Counted from the first letter of the stretch, positions 26,472-35,123 are shown. The stretch: DNA of 43,623 nucleotides from Methylobacterium indicum (GCF_001043895.1 NZ_JTHF01000145.1:1-43623); one strand, 5' to 3'. Notes: generated by a model not told the origin, from the sequence alone. Translations and numbers: made by a program.

Positions 26472-27758
26472 TTAGCCGGGCCCGCGTTCCAGGAGGGCGA
26501 CATAGAAGCCGTCGGTGCCGGTCCGCTCCGGACTCATCTGGATGCCGTGGGCGGTGCGGCGCACCCGCTCGGCGAGGTCCGGCGGCAGGTCGAGAGGGCG
26601 GAGGGCGACGTCGTCGCGCCGCGCCGCCAGCCCGGCCACCGCCGCGTCGTTCTCCTCCGGCAGGAGCGAGCAGGTGACGTAGACGATCCGTCCGCCCGGG
26701 CGGACCAGGCGTGCCGCGCGGTCGAGCACCGCCTCCTGCTCGGCGACCCGGGTCGCGAGGCTGCCGGTGCGCAGGCGCCACTTCGCGTCCGGGTTGCGCC
26801 GCCAGGTGCCCGCGCCGGTGCAGGGCGCGTCGACGAGGACGAGGTCGGCGGTGCCGTCGAGGTCGGCCATCACGTCGGGACGGCCCTTGCCGCCGCGCGG
26901 CGTGCGGATCTCCGCCGTCGCCCCCGCCCGGCGCAGGCGCTCGTGGATCGGCGCGAGGCGGCGCGGATCGCCGTCGGTGGCGATCAGCCTTCCCTCGTTC
27001 CTCATCAGGGCGGCGAGGGCCAGGGTCTTGCCGCCGCCGCCGGCGCAGAGATCGATCACCGTCATGCCGGGCCTCGCGCCCGAGAGCCGCGCGGCGAGCT
27101 GCGAGCCCTCGTCCTGGATCTCGAACCAGCCGTCGAGGAATTCCGGCTCGACATGCAAAGCCGGGCCGCGCCCGTCCTCGCCGAGCGGCACCCGCAAGCC
27201 GTCGGGCGCCAGCGGCGTCGGCTCCGCGTCGAGATGGGCGAGCGCCTCCCGGGTCGTGTCCCGGTTCGCCTTCAGGGTGTTGACCCGGATGTCGAGGGGC
27301 GCCCGGCGGGCGAGCGCCCGCAACTCGGGCAGGAGGTCGTCGCCCAAGGCCGCCGCCAGCGACGGCACGATCCATTCCGGCACGTCGCCGGCGACGTGGA
27401 CCGGCGCCTCCGCCAGGGTGCCGGTCTCGAGCCGGTGCCGCTCGGCCTCGGTCAGCGGGGCGGGGGCGAAGCGCTCGCCGGTGAAGAGGTCGGCGATGGT
27501 CTGGGCGGCGAGGCCGCGCTGGAGGCGCAGCGAGCCGATCAGCACGGCGCGGGGAGAGTCCTCGCCCATGATCCAGGCCGCGGAGGCGCGGCGGCGCAGG
27601 GCGTCGTAGACCAGGGTGGCGATGGTGGCGCGGTCGCCGGAGCCGGCGAAGCGGTGGGCGAGGCCCCAATCCTTGAGGGCGTCGGCGACCGGGCGGCGAC
27701 GCTCGGCGATGTCGGCCAGGACCTCGATGGCGGCGGAGAGGCGGGCGCCGGGGGTCAT
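26472..27758 (-). CDS. rsmB: RsmB/NOP-family 16S rRNA m5C methyltransferase
   Basis: A 428-residue SAM-dependent RNA methyltransferase. The N-terminal part (about 1-130) is an NusB-like RNA-binding region (MTPGARLSAAIEVL, YDALRRRASAAWIMG). The catalytic domain shows PLDIRVNTLKANRDTT, FEIQDEGSQLAARLSGARPG, VIDLCAGGGGKTLALAALM (SAM site), LVLVDAPCTGAGTWRRNPD and VTCSLLPEENDA, giving the two catalytic Cys of the family. It should methylate cytosine 967 (E. coli numbering) of 16S rRNA, although alphaproteobacterial RsmB paralogues vary. It is divergent from the short lipoprotein gene. Confidence 0.85.
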   Translation of the reverse strand: MTPGARLSAAIEVLADIAERRRPVADALKDWGLAHRFAGSGDRATIATLVYDALRRRASAAWIMGEDSPRAVLIGSLRLQRGLAAQTIADLFTGERFAPAPLTEAERHRLETGTLAEAPVHVAGDVPEWIVPSLAAALGDDLLPELRALARRAPLDIRVNTLKANRDTTREALAHLDAEPTPLAPDGLRVPLGEDGRGPALHVEPEFLDGWFEIQDEGSQLAARLSGARPGMTVIDLCAGGGGKTLALAALMRNEGRLIATDGDPRRLAPIHERLRRAGATAEIRTPRGGKGRPDVMADLDGTADLVLVDAPCTGAGTWRRNPDAKWRLRTGSLATRVAEQEAVLDRAARLVRPGGRIVYVTCSLLPEENDAAVAGLAARRDDVALRPLDLPPDLAERVRRTAHGIQMSPERTGTDGFYVALLERGPG

Positions 27759-27869
27759 CGCGAAACCGCCACGGTCGTGCCGCGGGACCGGCGCAACACG
27801 GCCAAGCTTTCGGCCCGGACGGTCCCGACACCTTGGCCGTTCGTTCCCGAAGACCGGAGTACCGCCCGC

Positions 27870-28058
27870 ATGATCCGTCGTCCCATTCCGTCCGCCCTCG
27901 CCGTGAGTCTGGCCGCGTTGATCGCGCTGTCGGCCGGCGCCTGCGCCACCGCCCCGGCGGCGCCGGCCGTCGACCTGACCCCGCCGCCGCCCCGGCCCTA
28001 CGACGCCAAGACGCAGCTCGAATACGGCAACCCGCCGCCGCGGGCCCCGCGCTACTGA
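27870..28058 (+). CDS. Small lipoprotein, hypothetical
   Basis: A 62-residue lipoprotein with lipobox LSAGAC (Cys at residue 25). After the Cys the mature 38 residues are Ala/Pro-rich (APAAPAVDLTPPPPRPYD) and end KTQLEYGNPPPRAPRY. A GGAG lies about 10 nt upstream of the ATG. Many alphaproteobacteria encode such short Pro-rich lipoproteins of unknown function. An inverted repeat follows 13 bp after the stop. Confidence 0.7.
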   Translation: MIRRPIPSALAVSLAALIALSAGACATAPAAPAVDLTPPPPRPYDAKTQLEYGNPPPRAPRY

Positions 28059-28071
28059 AGCCGCCCCCTTA

Positions 28072-28100
28072 GCCTCCTCGCGCCGCCAAGGCGAGGAGGC
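28072..28100. terminator. Hairpin between convergent genes
   Basis: GCCTCCTCGC (28072-28081) and GCGAGGAGGC (28091-28100) form a perfect 10-bp stem. It lies between the convergent small lipoprotein and MAPEG genes and could stop transcription in both directions. There is no T run. Confidence 0.45.
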
Positions 28101-28151
28101 GCATCGCCCCGCCGCCCGTTTCCGGGCAATCAGGCGAGCAGGATCCCGCCG

Positions 28152-28571
28152 TCAGGCGAGCAGGATCTTGAGAGCGAGGACGAACCACATCGCCAGCAGC
28201 ACGAGCGCCCCGGCGAGAAAGGCCTGGAAGCGCCGGATCACCACGTTGCTGGTGGCGTAGATGCCGGCATGCACGATCCGGGTCAGCACGAACAGCCAGG
28301 CGAGGCCGATAAACAGCGTGTCGGTCTGCCGGGTCGCCAGCGCGAGCCCGACGACGACGTAGAACAGAACCGGCAGCTCGAACTGGTTGGCGAAGGCGTT
28401 CGAGACCTGCTGCACCGGCGCCGGCCAGGTCCGCTCGCCGAGCGAGACGTCCTTCACCTGTACGGCCCCCGCCCGCGCCGCCGCGAAGCGCACCCGCCCG
28501 GTCCAGAACAGGAGGACGAAGGTCAACAGGACCTGGACGAAGACGGGGGCGAGGAGGGCCTTGAAGCTCAT
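28152..28571 (-). CDS. MAPEG-family membrane protein
   Basis: A 139-residue protein with four hydrophobic helices. LAPVFVQVLLTFVLLFWTG forms the first, and NAFANQFELPVLFYVVVGLA contains the MAPEG signature (Asn-x-x-Glu-x-x-pattern) near residue 60. This matches the MAPEG superfamily, which includes glutathione-linked membrane enzymes; many bacterial members have no defined role. The ATG at 28571 begins MSFKALLAPVF; the frame extends to 28685 but that part is not family-like. A 15-bp direct repeat AGGCGAGCAGGATC lies at the 3' end (around 28131 and 28154). Confidence 0.82.
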   Translation of the reverse strand: MSFKALLAPVFVQVLLTFVLLFWTGRVRFAAARAGAVQVKDVSLGERTWPAPVQQVSNAFANQFELPVLFYVVVGLALATRQTDTLFIGLAWLFVLTRIVHAGIYATSNVVIRRFQAFLAGALVLLAMWFVLALKILLA

Positions 28572-28700
28572 GGCGGTGCGATCCGTAGTGCGATCCGTGG
28601 CGGAGATGGTGGACGGGCGGGCGGCTCCGGGGAGGTTCCACGCCCGCGCCTGCCTCCAAATCCCCCGGACCGCCCCCTTTCGCAACGGGCGTCGCGGCGC

Positions 28701-28706
28701 TACATG
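28701..28706 (+). promoter_or_regulatory. Probable -10 element of the 6S RNA gene
   Basis: TACATG (28701-28706) lies seven bases before the predicted 6S 5' end (28713), with TTCGCA sixteen bases further upstream as a weak -35. The spacing supports the chosen RNA start. Confidence 0.4.
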
Positions 28707-28712
28707 AGGTCG

Positions 28713-28869
28713 GCGGGGCTGCGGCTCTCGTCAGGAGACACATTCCCCGGGGCCTTATCGACTCCCTCGGGAGCTGTCACTGCCCTGGTCCGTGGACCGG
28801 GGCATAACGGCGCCCACCTACTTCGTAGGTTTCCCGGGATCGATTCTCCAACGGCTCTCGTGGCCCCGC
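28713..28869 (+). ncRNA. ssrS: 6S RNA
   Basis: A 157-nt region with the structure expected of 6S RNA, the RNA polymerase-holoenzyme mimic. A closing stem pairs GCGGGGC (28713-28719) with GCCCCGC (28863-28869). GGAGA (28734-28738) pairs with TCTCC (28845-28849), flanking a central bubble with CCCCGGGG opposite TTTCCCGGGATCG. Apical hairpins are CCCTCGGGAG and TGCCCTGGTCCGTGGACCGGGGCA-type pairing, plus CCTACTTCGTAGG in the 3' arm. Its position 12 bp upstream of the 5-formyltetrahydrofolate cyclo-ligase gene is the widely conserved 6S-ygfA arrangement. The ends are approximate. Confidence 0.82.
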
Positions 28870-28880
28870 GCTGGATACTG

Positions 28881-29468
28881 ATGACGATCGACGCTTCCCC
28901 CGATTCCTCGAAGGCGACCTTGCGCAAGGCGGCCTTGGCGCGGCGGGACGGGCTGACGGTCGAGGCGCGAAACGCCGCCTCCCGTCGCATCGCCGAGATC
29001 GTCCTCTCCCTCCCGGATATCGCCCGCGCCGAGGTGGTGTCGGCCTACTGGCCGATCCGCAGCGAGGTCGACGTGCGGCCGCTGATCGCGGCTCTGCGGG
29101 CCCGCGGCCAGGCGGTGGCGCTGCCGCAGGTGACGCCCGACGGCCTGGTGTTCCGTCTCGCGGCCGAGGGCGACGCGCTGAGCCACGGCGGCTTCGGCCT
29201 GAGCGAGCCCGGGCCGGACGCGCCGGCGGTCGATCCCCGCGCGCTGCTGGTGCCGCTCGCCGCCTTCGACCGGCGCGGCCACCGCATCGGGTACGGCAAG
29301 GGCTATTACGACCGGGCGCTCGCCCGCCTCGACGCGCGCGAGCGCGCGCTCGCCATCGGCATCGCCTTCTCGGCCCAGGAGATCCCCGTCGTACCGGACG
29401 GCCCGTACGACCGGGCCCTCGACGGCATCGTCACCGAGGCGGGCCTGATCCACCCCACCGGAGACTGA
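28881..29468 (+). CDS. ygfA: 5-formyltetrahydrofolate cyclo-ligase
   Basis: A 195-residue enzyme that converts 5-formyl-THF to 5,10-methenyl-THF with ATP, returning the storage folate to one-carbon metabolism. Visible motifs are KATLRKAALARRDGL near the N-terminus, AYWPIRSEVDVRPL, LVPLAAFDRRGHRIGYGKG and YYDRALARL, the last two carrying the conserved ATP/substrate site (GYGKGYYD). The ATG at 28881 follows the 6S RNA by 12 bp, so both are probably made as one precursor, as in other proteobacteria. The next gene starts 9 bp after its stop. Confidence 0.93.
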   Translation: MTIDASPDSSKATLRKAALARRDGLTVEARNAASRRIAEIVLSLPDIARAEVVSAYWPIRSEVDVRPLIAALRARGQAVALPQVTPDGLVFRLAAEGDALSHGGFGLSEPGPDAPAVDPRALLVPLAAFDRRGHRIGYGKGYYDRALARLDARERALAIGIAFSAQEIPVVPDGPYDRALDGIVTEAGLIHPTGD

Positions 29469-29476
29469 ACACCGCC

Positions 29477-30298
29477 ATGCGCCTTCTCTTCCTCGGCGAC
29501 GTCGTCGGCCGGCCCGGCCGGCTCGCGGTGAGCGAGCGTCTGCCGGCCCTGCGCGAGCGCTGGCGCCTCGATTGCGTGGTGATCAACGGCGAGAACGCCG
29601 CCGGCGGCTTCGGCATCACCGAGAGCATCTGCGACGAGCTGATCAATGCCGGGGCGGACGCGGTGACGCTCGGCAACCATTCCTTCGATCAGCGCGAGGC
29701 AATGGTGTTCATCGCCCGCCAGCCGCGGCTGGTGCGACCGGCCAACTACCCGCCCGGCACGCCCGGCCGCGGCGCCACGGTGGTCGAGACGCAGAGCGGT
29801 GCCCGGGTCCTCGTCGTCAACGTGATGGGGCGGATCTTCCTCGACCCCCTCGACGATCCCTTCGCGGCGGCCGAGCGCGAATTGTCGGCCTGCCCGCTGC
29901 GCGACGCCGCCGACGCGGTGATCGTCGACGTCCATGCCGAGGCGACGAGCGAGAAGGAAGCCTTCGGCTGGTTCCTCGACGGGCGGGCGAGCCTGGTCGT
30001 CGGCACCCACACCCATGTCCCGACCGCCGACCACCGCATCCTGCCGGGCGGCACCGCCTACATGTCGGATGTCGGCATGTGCGGCGACTACGATTCGGTG
30101 CTCGGCATGCAGAAGGACGAGCCGGTGCGCCGCTTCCTGCAGAAGACCCCCGGCAGCCGGCTCGAAGCCGCGACCGGCGAGGGCACGCTCTGCGGCATCG
30201 CGGTCGAGACCGACGATGCCACCGGTCTTGCCCGGCGGGTGAGCCCGGTGCGCCTCGGGCCGCATCTCGAGGAAACCTGGCCGCGGCACTGGGACTAA
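29477..30298 (+). CDS. YmdB-family metallophosphoesterase (TIGR00282 type)
   Basis: A 273-residue dinuclear-metal phosphoesterase of the YmdB family. Metal ligands are in MRLLFLGDVVGRPGR, VINGENAAGGFGITES, VTLGNHSFDQREAM, VDVHAEATSEKEAFGWFLDG and VVGTHTHVPTADHRIL, all intact. In Bacillus, YmdB hydrolyses cyclic nucleotides and shifts development; the role in this group is not known. It follows ygfA by 8 bp and is probably in the same transcript as 6S-ygfA. A hairpin (30318-30357) follows about 20 bp downstream. Confidence 0.9.
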   Translation: MRLLFLGDVVGRPGRLAVSERLPALRERWRLDCVVINGENAAGGFGITESICDELINAGADAVTLGNHSFDQREAMVFIARQPRLVRPANYPPGTPGRGATVVETQSGARVLVVNVMGRIFLDPLDDPFAAAERELSACPLRDAADAVIVDVHAEATSEKEAFGWFLDGRASLVVGTHTHVPTADHRILPGGTAYMSDVGMCGDYDSVLGMQKDEPVRRFLQKTPGSRLEAATGEGTLCGIAVETDDATGLARRVSPVRLGPHLEETWPRHWD

Positions 30299-30317
30299 GC
30301 ACTTTCGGACGATGCGA

Positions 30318-30357
30318 CCGGGGCAGGACAAGTCCGGCGCCGGCTTGATCGCCCCGG
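30318..30357 (+). terminator. Hairpin after the YmdB-family gene
   Basis: CCGGGGC (30318-30324) pairs with GCCCCGG (30351-30357), enclosing a second near-palindrome AAGTCCGGCGCCGGCTT. No T run follows, so termination is only possible, not clear. Confidence 0.35.
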
Positions 30358-30475
30358 CGGCACCCGGCACAGTGACGGCGCCGCTGCCTTGAGGGAATTC
30401 TCGAGGTCGGCGGCGACCCGGCATCCCGGGCGCGGCGCGATCGGGCCCCGTCCGCCACAGTGAGTACGGCCCGCG

Positions 30476-31528
30476 ATGGCGGCGAGCGCTGCGTCCCCTC
30501 CCCTGACCTCGCCGCGGATCTATCTCATCCGCATGGTGGTCTTCCTGGTCCTGGCCGGGTTCCTGGCCTTCGTGCTGTACCGCCAGATCGTCCCGGCCTT
30601 CATGGCCAATCCGGGCCTCAACGGCCTGATCCTCGGCGCGACGCTGATCGCCATCGTGATGGCCTTCGGGCAGGTGCAGCGGCTCTTCCGCGAGGTGCGC
30701 TTCGCCAACCGCACGGCGACGGGCGGGCCCGATCCGGGCACCCCCCGGGTGCTCGCCGCCCTGGCGCCGGCCCTGCGGGAGGCGAAGGACGGACGGCCCC
30801 ACCCGCAAGGACAGTTCCAGCCGCTCCTCGACACGGTGGCCTCGCGCCTCGACGAGGGGCGCGAGATCCTGCGCTACGTCGGCGGGCTCCTGATCCTGCT
30901 CGGCCTGCTCGGCACCTTCTGGGGTTTGATCGACACCCTTTCGGCAGTGGGCGGCGTGATCCGCTCGATGCGGGCGGGCGGGGGCGACGCCGCGGTGATG
31001 TTCGACGAGCTCAAGAGCGGGCTCGCGGTACCGCTGTCGGGGATCGGCCTCGCCTTCTCGGCCTCGCTGTTCGGCCTTGCCGGCTCGCTGGTGATCGGCT
31101 TCCTCGACCTCCAGGCGGGCCAGGCCCATACCCGGTTCTACAACGAGCTGGAGGACTGGCTCGTCACCGCCGCCGGGCCGGCGCCCGCGCCGGTGCCGGT
31201 CCCCGTGACGGTACCGGCGGCAGCGGCCGCCCTCGCCGGCACCGCCCCGCGCCCGCCCGAGCCCGCGCCCCGCGACCAGAGGAGCGAGACCGCCCTGAAG
31301 GAGGTCGCCGACGCGATGACGCGGCTCGGCACGCTGGTCGGCGACGGCACCGCCCACAGCCGGGCGAGCACCCAGGCGATGGCCAACCTCGCCGAGGGCA
31401 TCCAGGGCCTCGTCCAGCACATGCGGGCCGAGCAGCAGATGATCCGCGACTGGGTCGAGGCCCAGGCCAACCGCGAGCGCGAGCTGAAGCAGGTGCTCGA
31501 CCGCCTCGCCCGGGAGAAGGTGGAGTGA
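30476..31528 (+). CDS. MotA/TolQ/ExbB-like proton-channel protein
   Basis: A 350-residue inner-membrane protein. Two N-terminal helices (about 17-37 and 48-66) are followed by a cytoplasmic segment and two further helices: YVGGLLILLGLLGTFWGLID and VPLSGIGLAFSASLFGLAG, the MotA/TolQ signature. The last 110 residues are Ala/Pro-rich then coiled-coil (EGIQGLVQHMRAEQQMIRDW). With the next gene it forms a non-flagellar stator-like pair: this subunit would form the pentamer and the OmpA-domain protein the plug. No flagellar, tol or exbD gene is adjacent. What the motor drives is unknown. Confidence 0.82.
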   Translation: MAASAASPPLTSPRIYLIRMVVFLVLAGFLAFVLYRQIVPAFMANPGLNGLILGATLIAIVMAFGQVQRLFREVRFANRTATGGPDPGTPRVLAALAPALREAKDGRPHPQGQFQPLLDTVASRLDEGREILRYVGGLLILLGLLGTFWGLIDTLSAVGGVIRSMRAGGGDAAVMFDELKSGLAVPLSGIGLAFSASLFGLAGSLVIGFLDLQAGQAHTRFYNELEDWLVTAAGPAPAPVPVPVTVPAAAAALAGTAPRPPEPAPRDQRSETALKEVADAMTRLGTLVGDGTAHSRASTQAMANLAEGIQGLVQHMRAEQQMIRDWVEAQANRERELKQVLDRLAREKVE

Positions 31529-31547
31529 GCGCCGGAGACCCCGCCTG

Positions 31548-32561
31548 ATGGCCGGCCGCCTCGTCCGGCGCGACCGCGCCCTCAACGTCTGGCCCGGCTA
31601 CGTCGACGCCCTGACGACGCTGCTGCTCTCGGTCGTCTTCCTGCTGACCATCTTCGTCACCGGCCAGTTCTTCCTGTCGCAGGAATTGTCGGGCCGTGAC
31701 ACGGTGCTGGAGCGGTTGAACCGCCAGATCTCGGAACTCACCGACCTCCTGGCGCTGGAGCGCTCGGGCAAGCGGGCGCTGGAGGAGAGCGCGGCCTCCC
31801 TGCGGGCGAACCTGTCGGGATCGGAAGCCGAGAGGAAGCGCCTCCAGGGGCTGCTGGCCAGCGGCCAGGGCGCCGAGGGCAAGGCGGCGGAGCTCGGCCG
31901 TCAGCTCGACGCCGAGAAGGGCACCAGCGCCCGGGCGCTGAGCCAGGTCGACCTCCTCACCCAGCAGATCTCGGCGATGCGCCAGCAGCTCGCCGCCCTC
32001 GAGGACGCGCTCGCCGCCTCCGAGACCCGCGACCGCGAGAGCCAGGCCCGCATCGCCGACCTCGGCAGCCGGCTCAACGTGGCGCTGGCGCAGCGGGTGC
32101 AGGAACTGGCGCGCTACCGCTCCGACTTCTTCGGGCGCCTGCGCCAGATCCTCGGCAACCGCCCCGACATCCGCATCGTCGGCGACCGCTTCGTGCTGCA
32201 ATCCGAGGTGCTGTTCTCCGCCGGCCAGGCGGTGCTGAAGCCCGAGGCCGGCCCGGAGATCGACCGGATCGCCAGCGCCATCCTGGAACTCAACCGCCAG
32301 ATCCCGGCCGACATCCCGTGGGTGCTGCGGGTCGACGGGCACACCGACGCGCGACCGATCAACTCCCCGCAATTCCCGTCGAACTGGGCGTTGTCGGCCG
32401 CCCGCGCCATCGCGGTGGTGCAGTACCTCGTGGGCAAGGGCATCCCGCCCCAGCGGCTGCTCGCCGGCGCCTTCGGCGAGTTCCAGCCTCTCGAATCCGG
32501 GACGAGCGAGGAGGCCTATGCGCGCAACCGCCGGATCGAGATGAAGCTGACGGAGCGCTGA
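31548..32561 (+). CDS. MotB-like protein with C-terminal OmpA peptidoglycan-binding domain
   Basis: A 337-residue protein partner of the MotA/TolQ-like gene, 19 bp downstream. Its single helix (about 16-46, WPGYVDALTTLLLSVVFLLT) holds Asp 20 at the place of the proton-carrying Asp of MotB. A coiled coil of about 150 residues follows, then an OmpA-like domain (about 205-337) with VLFSAGQAVLKPEAG, VLRVDGHTDARPIN, NWALSAARAIAVVQYLV and YARNRRIEMKL, which should hold peptidoglycan. The protein could link proton flow to the cell wall. The coiled coil is longer than in flagellar MotB. Confidence 0.84.
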   Translation: MAGRLVRRDRALNVWPGYVDALTTLLLSVVFLLTIFVTGQFFLSQELSGRDTVLERLNRQISELTDLLALERSGKRALEESAASLRANLSGSEAERKRLQGLLASGQGAEGKAAELGRQLDAEKGTSARALSQVDLLTQQISAMRQQLAALEDALAASETRDRESQARIADLGSRLNVALAQRVQELARYRSDFFGRLRQILGNRPDIRIVGDRFVLQSEVLFSAGQAVLKPEAGPEIDRIASAILELNRQIPADIPWVLRVDGHTDARPINSPQFPSNWALSAARAIAVVQYLVGKGIPPQRLLAGAFGEFQPLESGTSEEAYARNRRIEMKLTER

Positions 32562-32595
32562 GGTTTCAAATCCCCACCGAGCGCTCCTGCCGCGC

Positions 32596-32638
32596 TCCGG
32601 GTCATCCCGGGGCCGCGAAGCGGAGCCCGGGATCCGGA
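32596..32638. repeat. REP-like palindromic repeat
   Basis: ATCCCGGG (32604-32611) pairs with CCCGGGAT (32626-32633) around CCGCGAAGCGG, with outer CCGG/CCGG. This layout is a common short intergenic palindrome in high-GC alphaproteobacteria. It lies between the convergent OmpA and ABC-exporter genes. Confidence 0.65.
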
Positions 32639-32788
32639 AACGCAGGACGCTCGGAAGAGAGCGGAACGCACCCCGCTTCGTTCCTTCCCCCTCCGCGACA
32701 TTCCGGGTTCCGCTCGGACGGACCCGGACTGTCGCGGGGGGGTCATGCCGTTCGTGGGAAGAGCGCGCGATTCCTCCCTTGCGCGGGT

Positions 32789-34621
32789 CTACACCTCCGC
32801 GACCTGCCGCTCCCCGGACAGGTCCGCCCCGGCCCCAAATTGCAGCGCCGCCAGCTGGGCGTAGAGCCCGCCGCGAGACAGCAGCGCGTCGTGGGTACCC
32901 TGCTCGGCGATGCGGCCGTCCTCCATCACCAGAATGCGGTCGGCGGCCCGGATGGTGGCGAGGCGGTGGGCGATGACCAGCGTCGTCCGGTCCTTCATCA
33001 GCACGTCGAGGGCGGCCTGCACCGCCCGCTCGCTCTCGGCGTCGAGCGCGGAGGTCGCCTCGTCGAGGAGCAGGATCGGGGCGTCCTTGAGGATCGCCCG
33101 CGCGATCGCGATGCGCTGGCGCTGGCCGCCCGACAGCGTGACGCCGCGCTCGCCCACGAGGGTGGCGTAGCCCTGCGGCAGGGCGCGAATGAAGCCGTCG
33201 GCATGGGCCTGCGCGGCGGCGTGCTCGACCTCGGCCTCGCTGGCCTCGGGCCGGCCGTACCGGATGTTGTCGAGGATGCTGCCGCTGAACACGGTCGGGT
33301 CCTGCGGCACCAGGGCCATGCGGGCACGCAGGGCCTCGGGCTCGGCCGCGTCGGCCGGCACGCCGTCCACCCGCACGGTGCCGGATTCCGGGTCGTAGAA
33401 GCGCAGCAGCAGCTGCAGCACCGTGCTCTTGCCCGCGCCCGAGGGGCCGACAAGGGCGACGCGCTCGCCCGGCGCCACCGTGAAGCTGAGGTCGTGCAGG
33501 GCCGGCAGCTCGGGCCGGGTCGGATAATGGAAGCGCACCCGCTCGAAGGCGATCTCGCCGCGCGGCGGGGCCGGCAGGGCGCGAGGCCGGTCGGGAGCGC
33601 CGATCGCCGGCACGGTGTCGAGGATCTCGGCGAGGCGCTCGGCGGCGCCGGCCGCGAGGGTCAATTCGCCGTAGACCTCGGAGAGCTGACCGAGCGCGCT
33701 GGCGCCGAACACCGCGTAGAGCACGAACTGCGACAGTTGGCCGGCCGAGAGCGTGCCGGCGGCGACCCCTTGCGCGCCGTACCACAGCACCCCGACGACG
33801 CTGGCCGAGATCAGGAAGATGGCGACGCCGGTGAGGAGCGCCCGCGCCCGCGCGGAGGCGCGGGAGGCCAGGAACGCCTCCTCGGAGGCGGCGGCGAAGC
33901 GCCGCGCGGTGGCCGACGCCATGCCGAAGGCCTGCATGGTGCGCACCGCGCCCACCGCCTCGGTGGCGAAGGCCGAGGCGTCGGCGAGCCGGTCCTGCGC
34001 GGCCCGCGAGCGCCGCCGCACGCCGCGGCCCGAGAGAATCAGCGGGAAGACGATCAGCGGGATCGCGGCGAGCACCAGCACCGAGAGCCGCGGGCTCGTC
34101 CATACCATCATGCCGATCGCGCCGGCGAACAGGAAGAGGTTGCGCAGGAGGATCGAGAGCGAGACGCCGAAGACCGACTTCACCTGCGCGGCATCCGCGG
34201 TGAGGCGCGACACCAGCTCGCCGCTGCGCGCCCGATCGAAGAAGGCGGGATCGAGGGTGGTGAGGCGCGCGAACACCGCGGCGCGCAGATCCGCCACCAC
34301 CCGCTCGCCCAGCGTGACGACGCAGTAGTAGCGGGCCGCGCTCGCCACCGCGAGCACCGCCACCACGCCGATCAGCCCGCCGAAATAGGCGTCGATCATC
34401 CCGACCTCGCCCACGCCCGGCACGTGGTGCACGAAGCCGAGATCGACCACCCGCCGCACCGCGATCGGCACCACCAGGGTCGCGCCGGAGGCGGCCACGA
34501 GCGCGACGATCGCCGCGGCGATCCGGCCCTTGTAGCGCGCCGCGAAGGGAAAGAGGGGCTTCAACGCCCCCAGGGCGGCGCGGGGACGGGCCGTCTCGGG
34601 TCGTGCAGGGGATCGTGCCAT
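32789..34621 (-). CDS. ABCB-type ABC transporter, fused permease-ATPase
   Basis: A 610-residue half-transporter. Six membrane helices fill about 30-330 ([20 protein letters not shown] near the start, [20 protein letters not shown] in the coupling region). The ATPase domain follows with Walker [22 protein letters not shown]-loop [20 protein letters not shown], signature [18 protein letters not shown], Walker [15 protein letters not shown] and the H-loop in [12 protein letters not shown]. This is the MsbA/ABCB exporter pattern for lipids, lipid-linked sugars or drugs; the substrate is unknown. It forms a homodimer. The last residues are acidic and Glu/Val-rich (SGERQVAEV). No operon partner is adjacent. 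Confidence 0.9.
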   Translation of the reverse strand: MARSPARPETARPRAALGALKPLFPFAARYKGRIAAAIVALVAASGATLVVPIAVRRVVDLGFVHHVPGVGEVGMIDAYFGGLIGVVAVLAVASAARYYCVVTLGERVVADLRAAVFARLTTLDPAFFDRARSGELVSRLTADAAQVKSVFGVSLSILLRNLFLFAGAIGMMVWTSPRLSVLVLAAIPLIVFPLILSGRGVRRRSRAAQDRLADASAFATEAVGAVRTMQAFGMASATARRFAAASEEAFLASRASARARALLTGVAIFLISASVVGVLWYGAQGVAAGTLSAGQLSQFVLYAVFGASALGQLSEVYGELTLAAGAAERLAEILDTVPAIGAPDRPRALPAPPRGEIAFERVRFHYPTRPELPALHDLSFTVAPGERVALVGPSGAGKSTVLQLLLRFYDPESGTVRVDGVPADAAEPEALRARMALVPQDPTVFSGSILDNIRYGRPEASEAEVEHAAAQAHADGFIRALPQGYATLVGERGVTLSGGQRQRIAIARAILKDAPILLLDEATSALDAESERAVQAALDVLMKDRTTLVIAHRLATIRAADRILVMEDGRIAEQGTHDALLSRGGLYAQLAALQFGAGADLSGERQVAEV

Positions 34622-34665
34622 CTAGCGTGCCATGTGCGGGTGTCGTGCTGTCCGGGTGCCGGCGC

Positions 34666-34694
34666 TTGTTTGGCGCACGGAGGTGAGGTATAGG
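34666..34694 (+). promoter_or_regulatory. Probable sigma-70 promoter for rpmE
   Basis: TTGTTT (34666-34671) and TATAGG (34689-34694) are separated by 17 bp. They lie about 85 bp upstream of the rpmE ATG, giving a leader of about 80 nt. Confidence 0.45.
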
Positions 34695-34779
34695 CCGCCG
34701 CTCATCCGATTACGCGCGATCAATGGCCGCGGCCCGAAGCGGAGCGTTCGGCGCGGGTCGCACTCTTTAGGAATTCGTC

Positions 34780-35085
34780 ATGGCAAAGCAAGCAGCCCCC
34801 GCCGCCAAGCAGGCGGTCCCCGCCGGCAAGTCGGTCGCGACCCCCAAGGTGGCCCGCACGGCGACCGAGCACCCGGATTACCACTTCATCAAGGTGGTGC
34901 TGACCGACGGCAGCTCGTTCATGACCCGCTCCACCTACGGCAAGGAGGGCGACACCCTGAACCTCGACATCGATCCGAGCACGCACCCGGCCTGGACCGG
35001 CGGCGAGCAGAAGCTCATGGATCGCGGCGGCCGCCTCTCGCGCTTCAACTCGCGCTTCGCCGGCATCTCGTTCAGCAAGAAGTAA
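34780..35085 (+). CDS. rpmE: Ribosomal protein bL31
   Basis: A 101-residue ribosomal protein. The conserved L31 body starts at [17 protein letters not shown] and continues with [38 protein letters not shown] and [13 protein letters not shown]. The Cys residues of zinc-binding L31 are absent, as usual in alphaproteobacteria. The N-terminus is extended by about 30 Ala/Lys-rich residues ([18 protein letters not shown]) that ordinary bL31 lacks; AGGA lies 7-8 nt upstream of the ATG, which supports the long start. A strong terminator follows. Confidence 0.92.
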   Translation: MAKQAAPAAKQAVPAGKSVATPKVARTATEHPDYHFIKVVLTDGSSFMTRSTYGKEGDTLNLDIDPSTHPAWTGGEQKLMDRGGRLSRFNSRFAGISFSKK

Positions 35086-35123
35086 GCCCCAGGAAGTACG
35101 CCTCAGGGCCGCTGCTTCGCGCG

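Noticed and set aside
26057..26503. Short frames across the gap between the esterase and RsmB genes.
   Set aside because: They overlap the esterase signal peptide region in other frames and read as Arg/Pro-rich low-complexity sequence.
30476..32561. A Zorya anti-phage defence system (ZorA/ZorB-like pair).
   Set aside because: The two proteins are similar in plan, but no ZorC, ZorD or ZorE effector gene is adjacent, and the neighbours are housekeeping genes.
31164..34103. A 979-codon antisense frame, and similarly long frames at 491-1921, 5031-7187, 19786-21855 and 37154-39457.
   Set aside because: They lie over real genes on the other strand, have Arg/Gly/Asp-Glu-rich low-complexity translations with no domain, and are the usual shadow frames of very GC-rich DNA.
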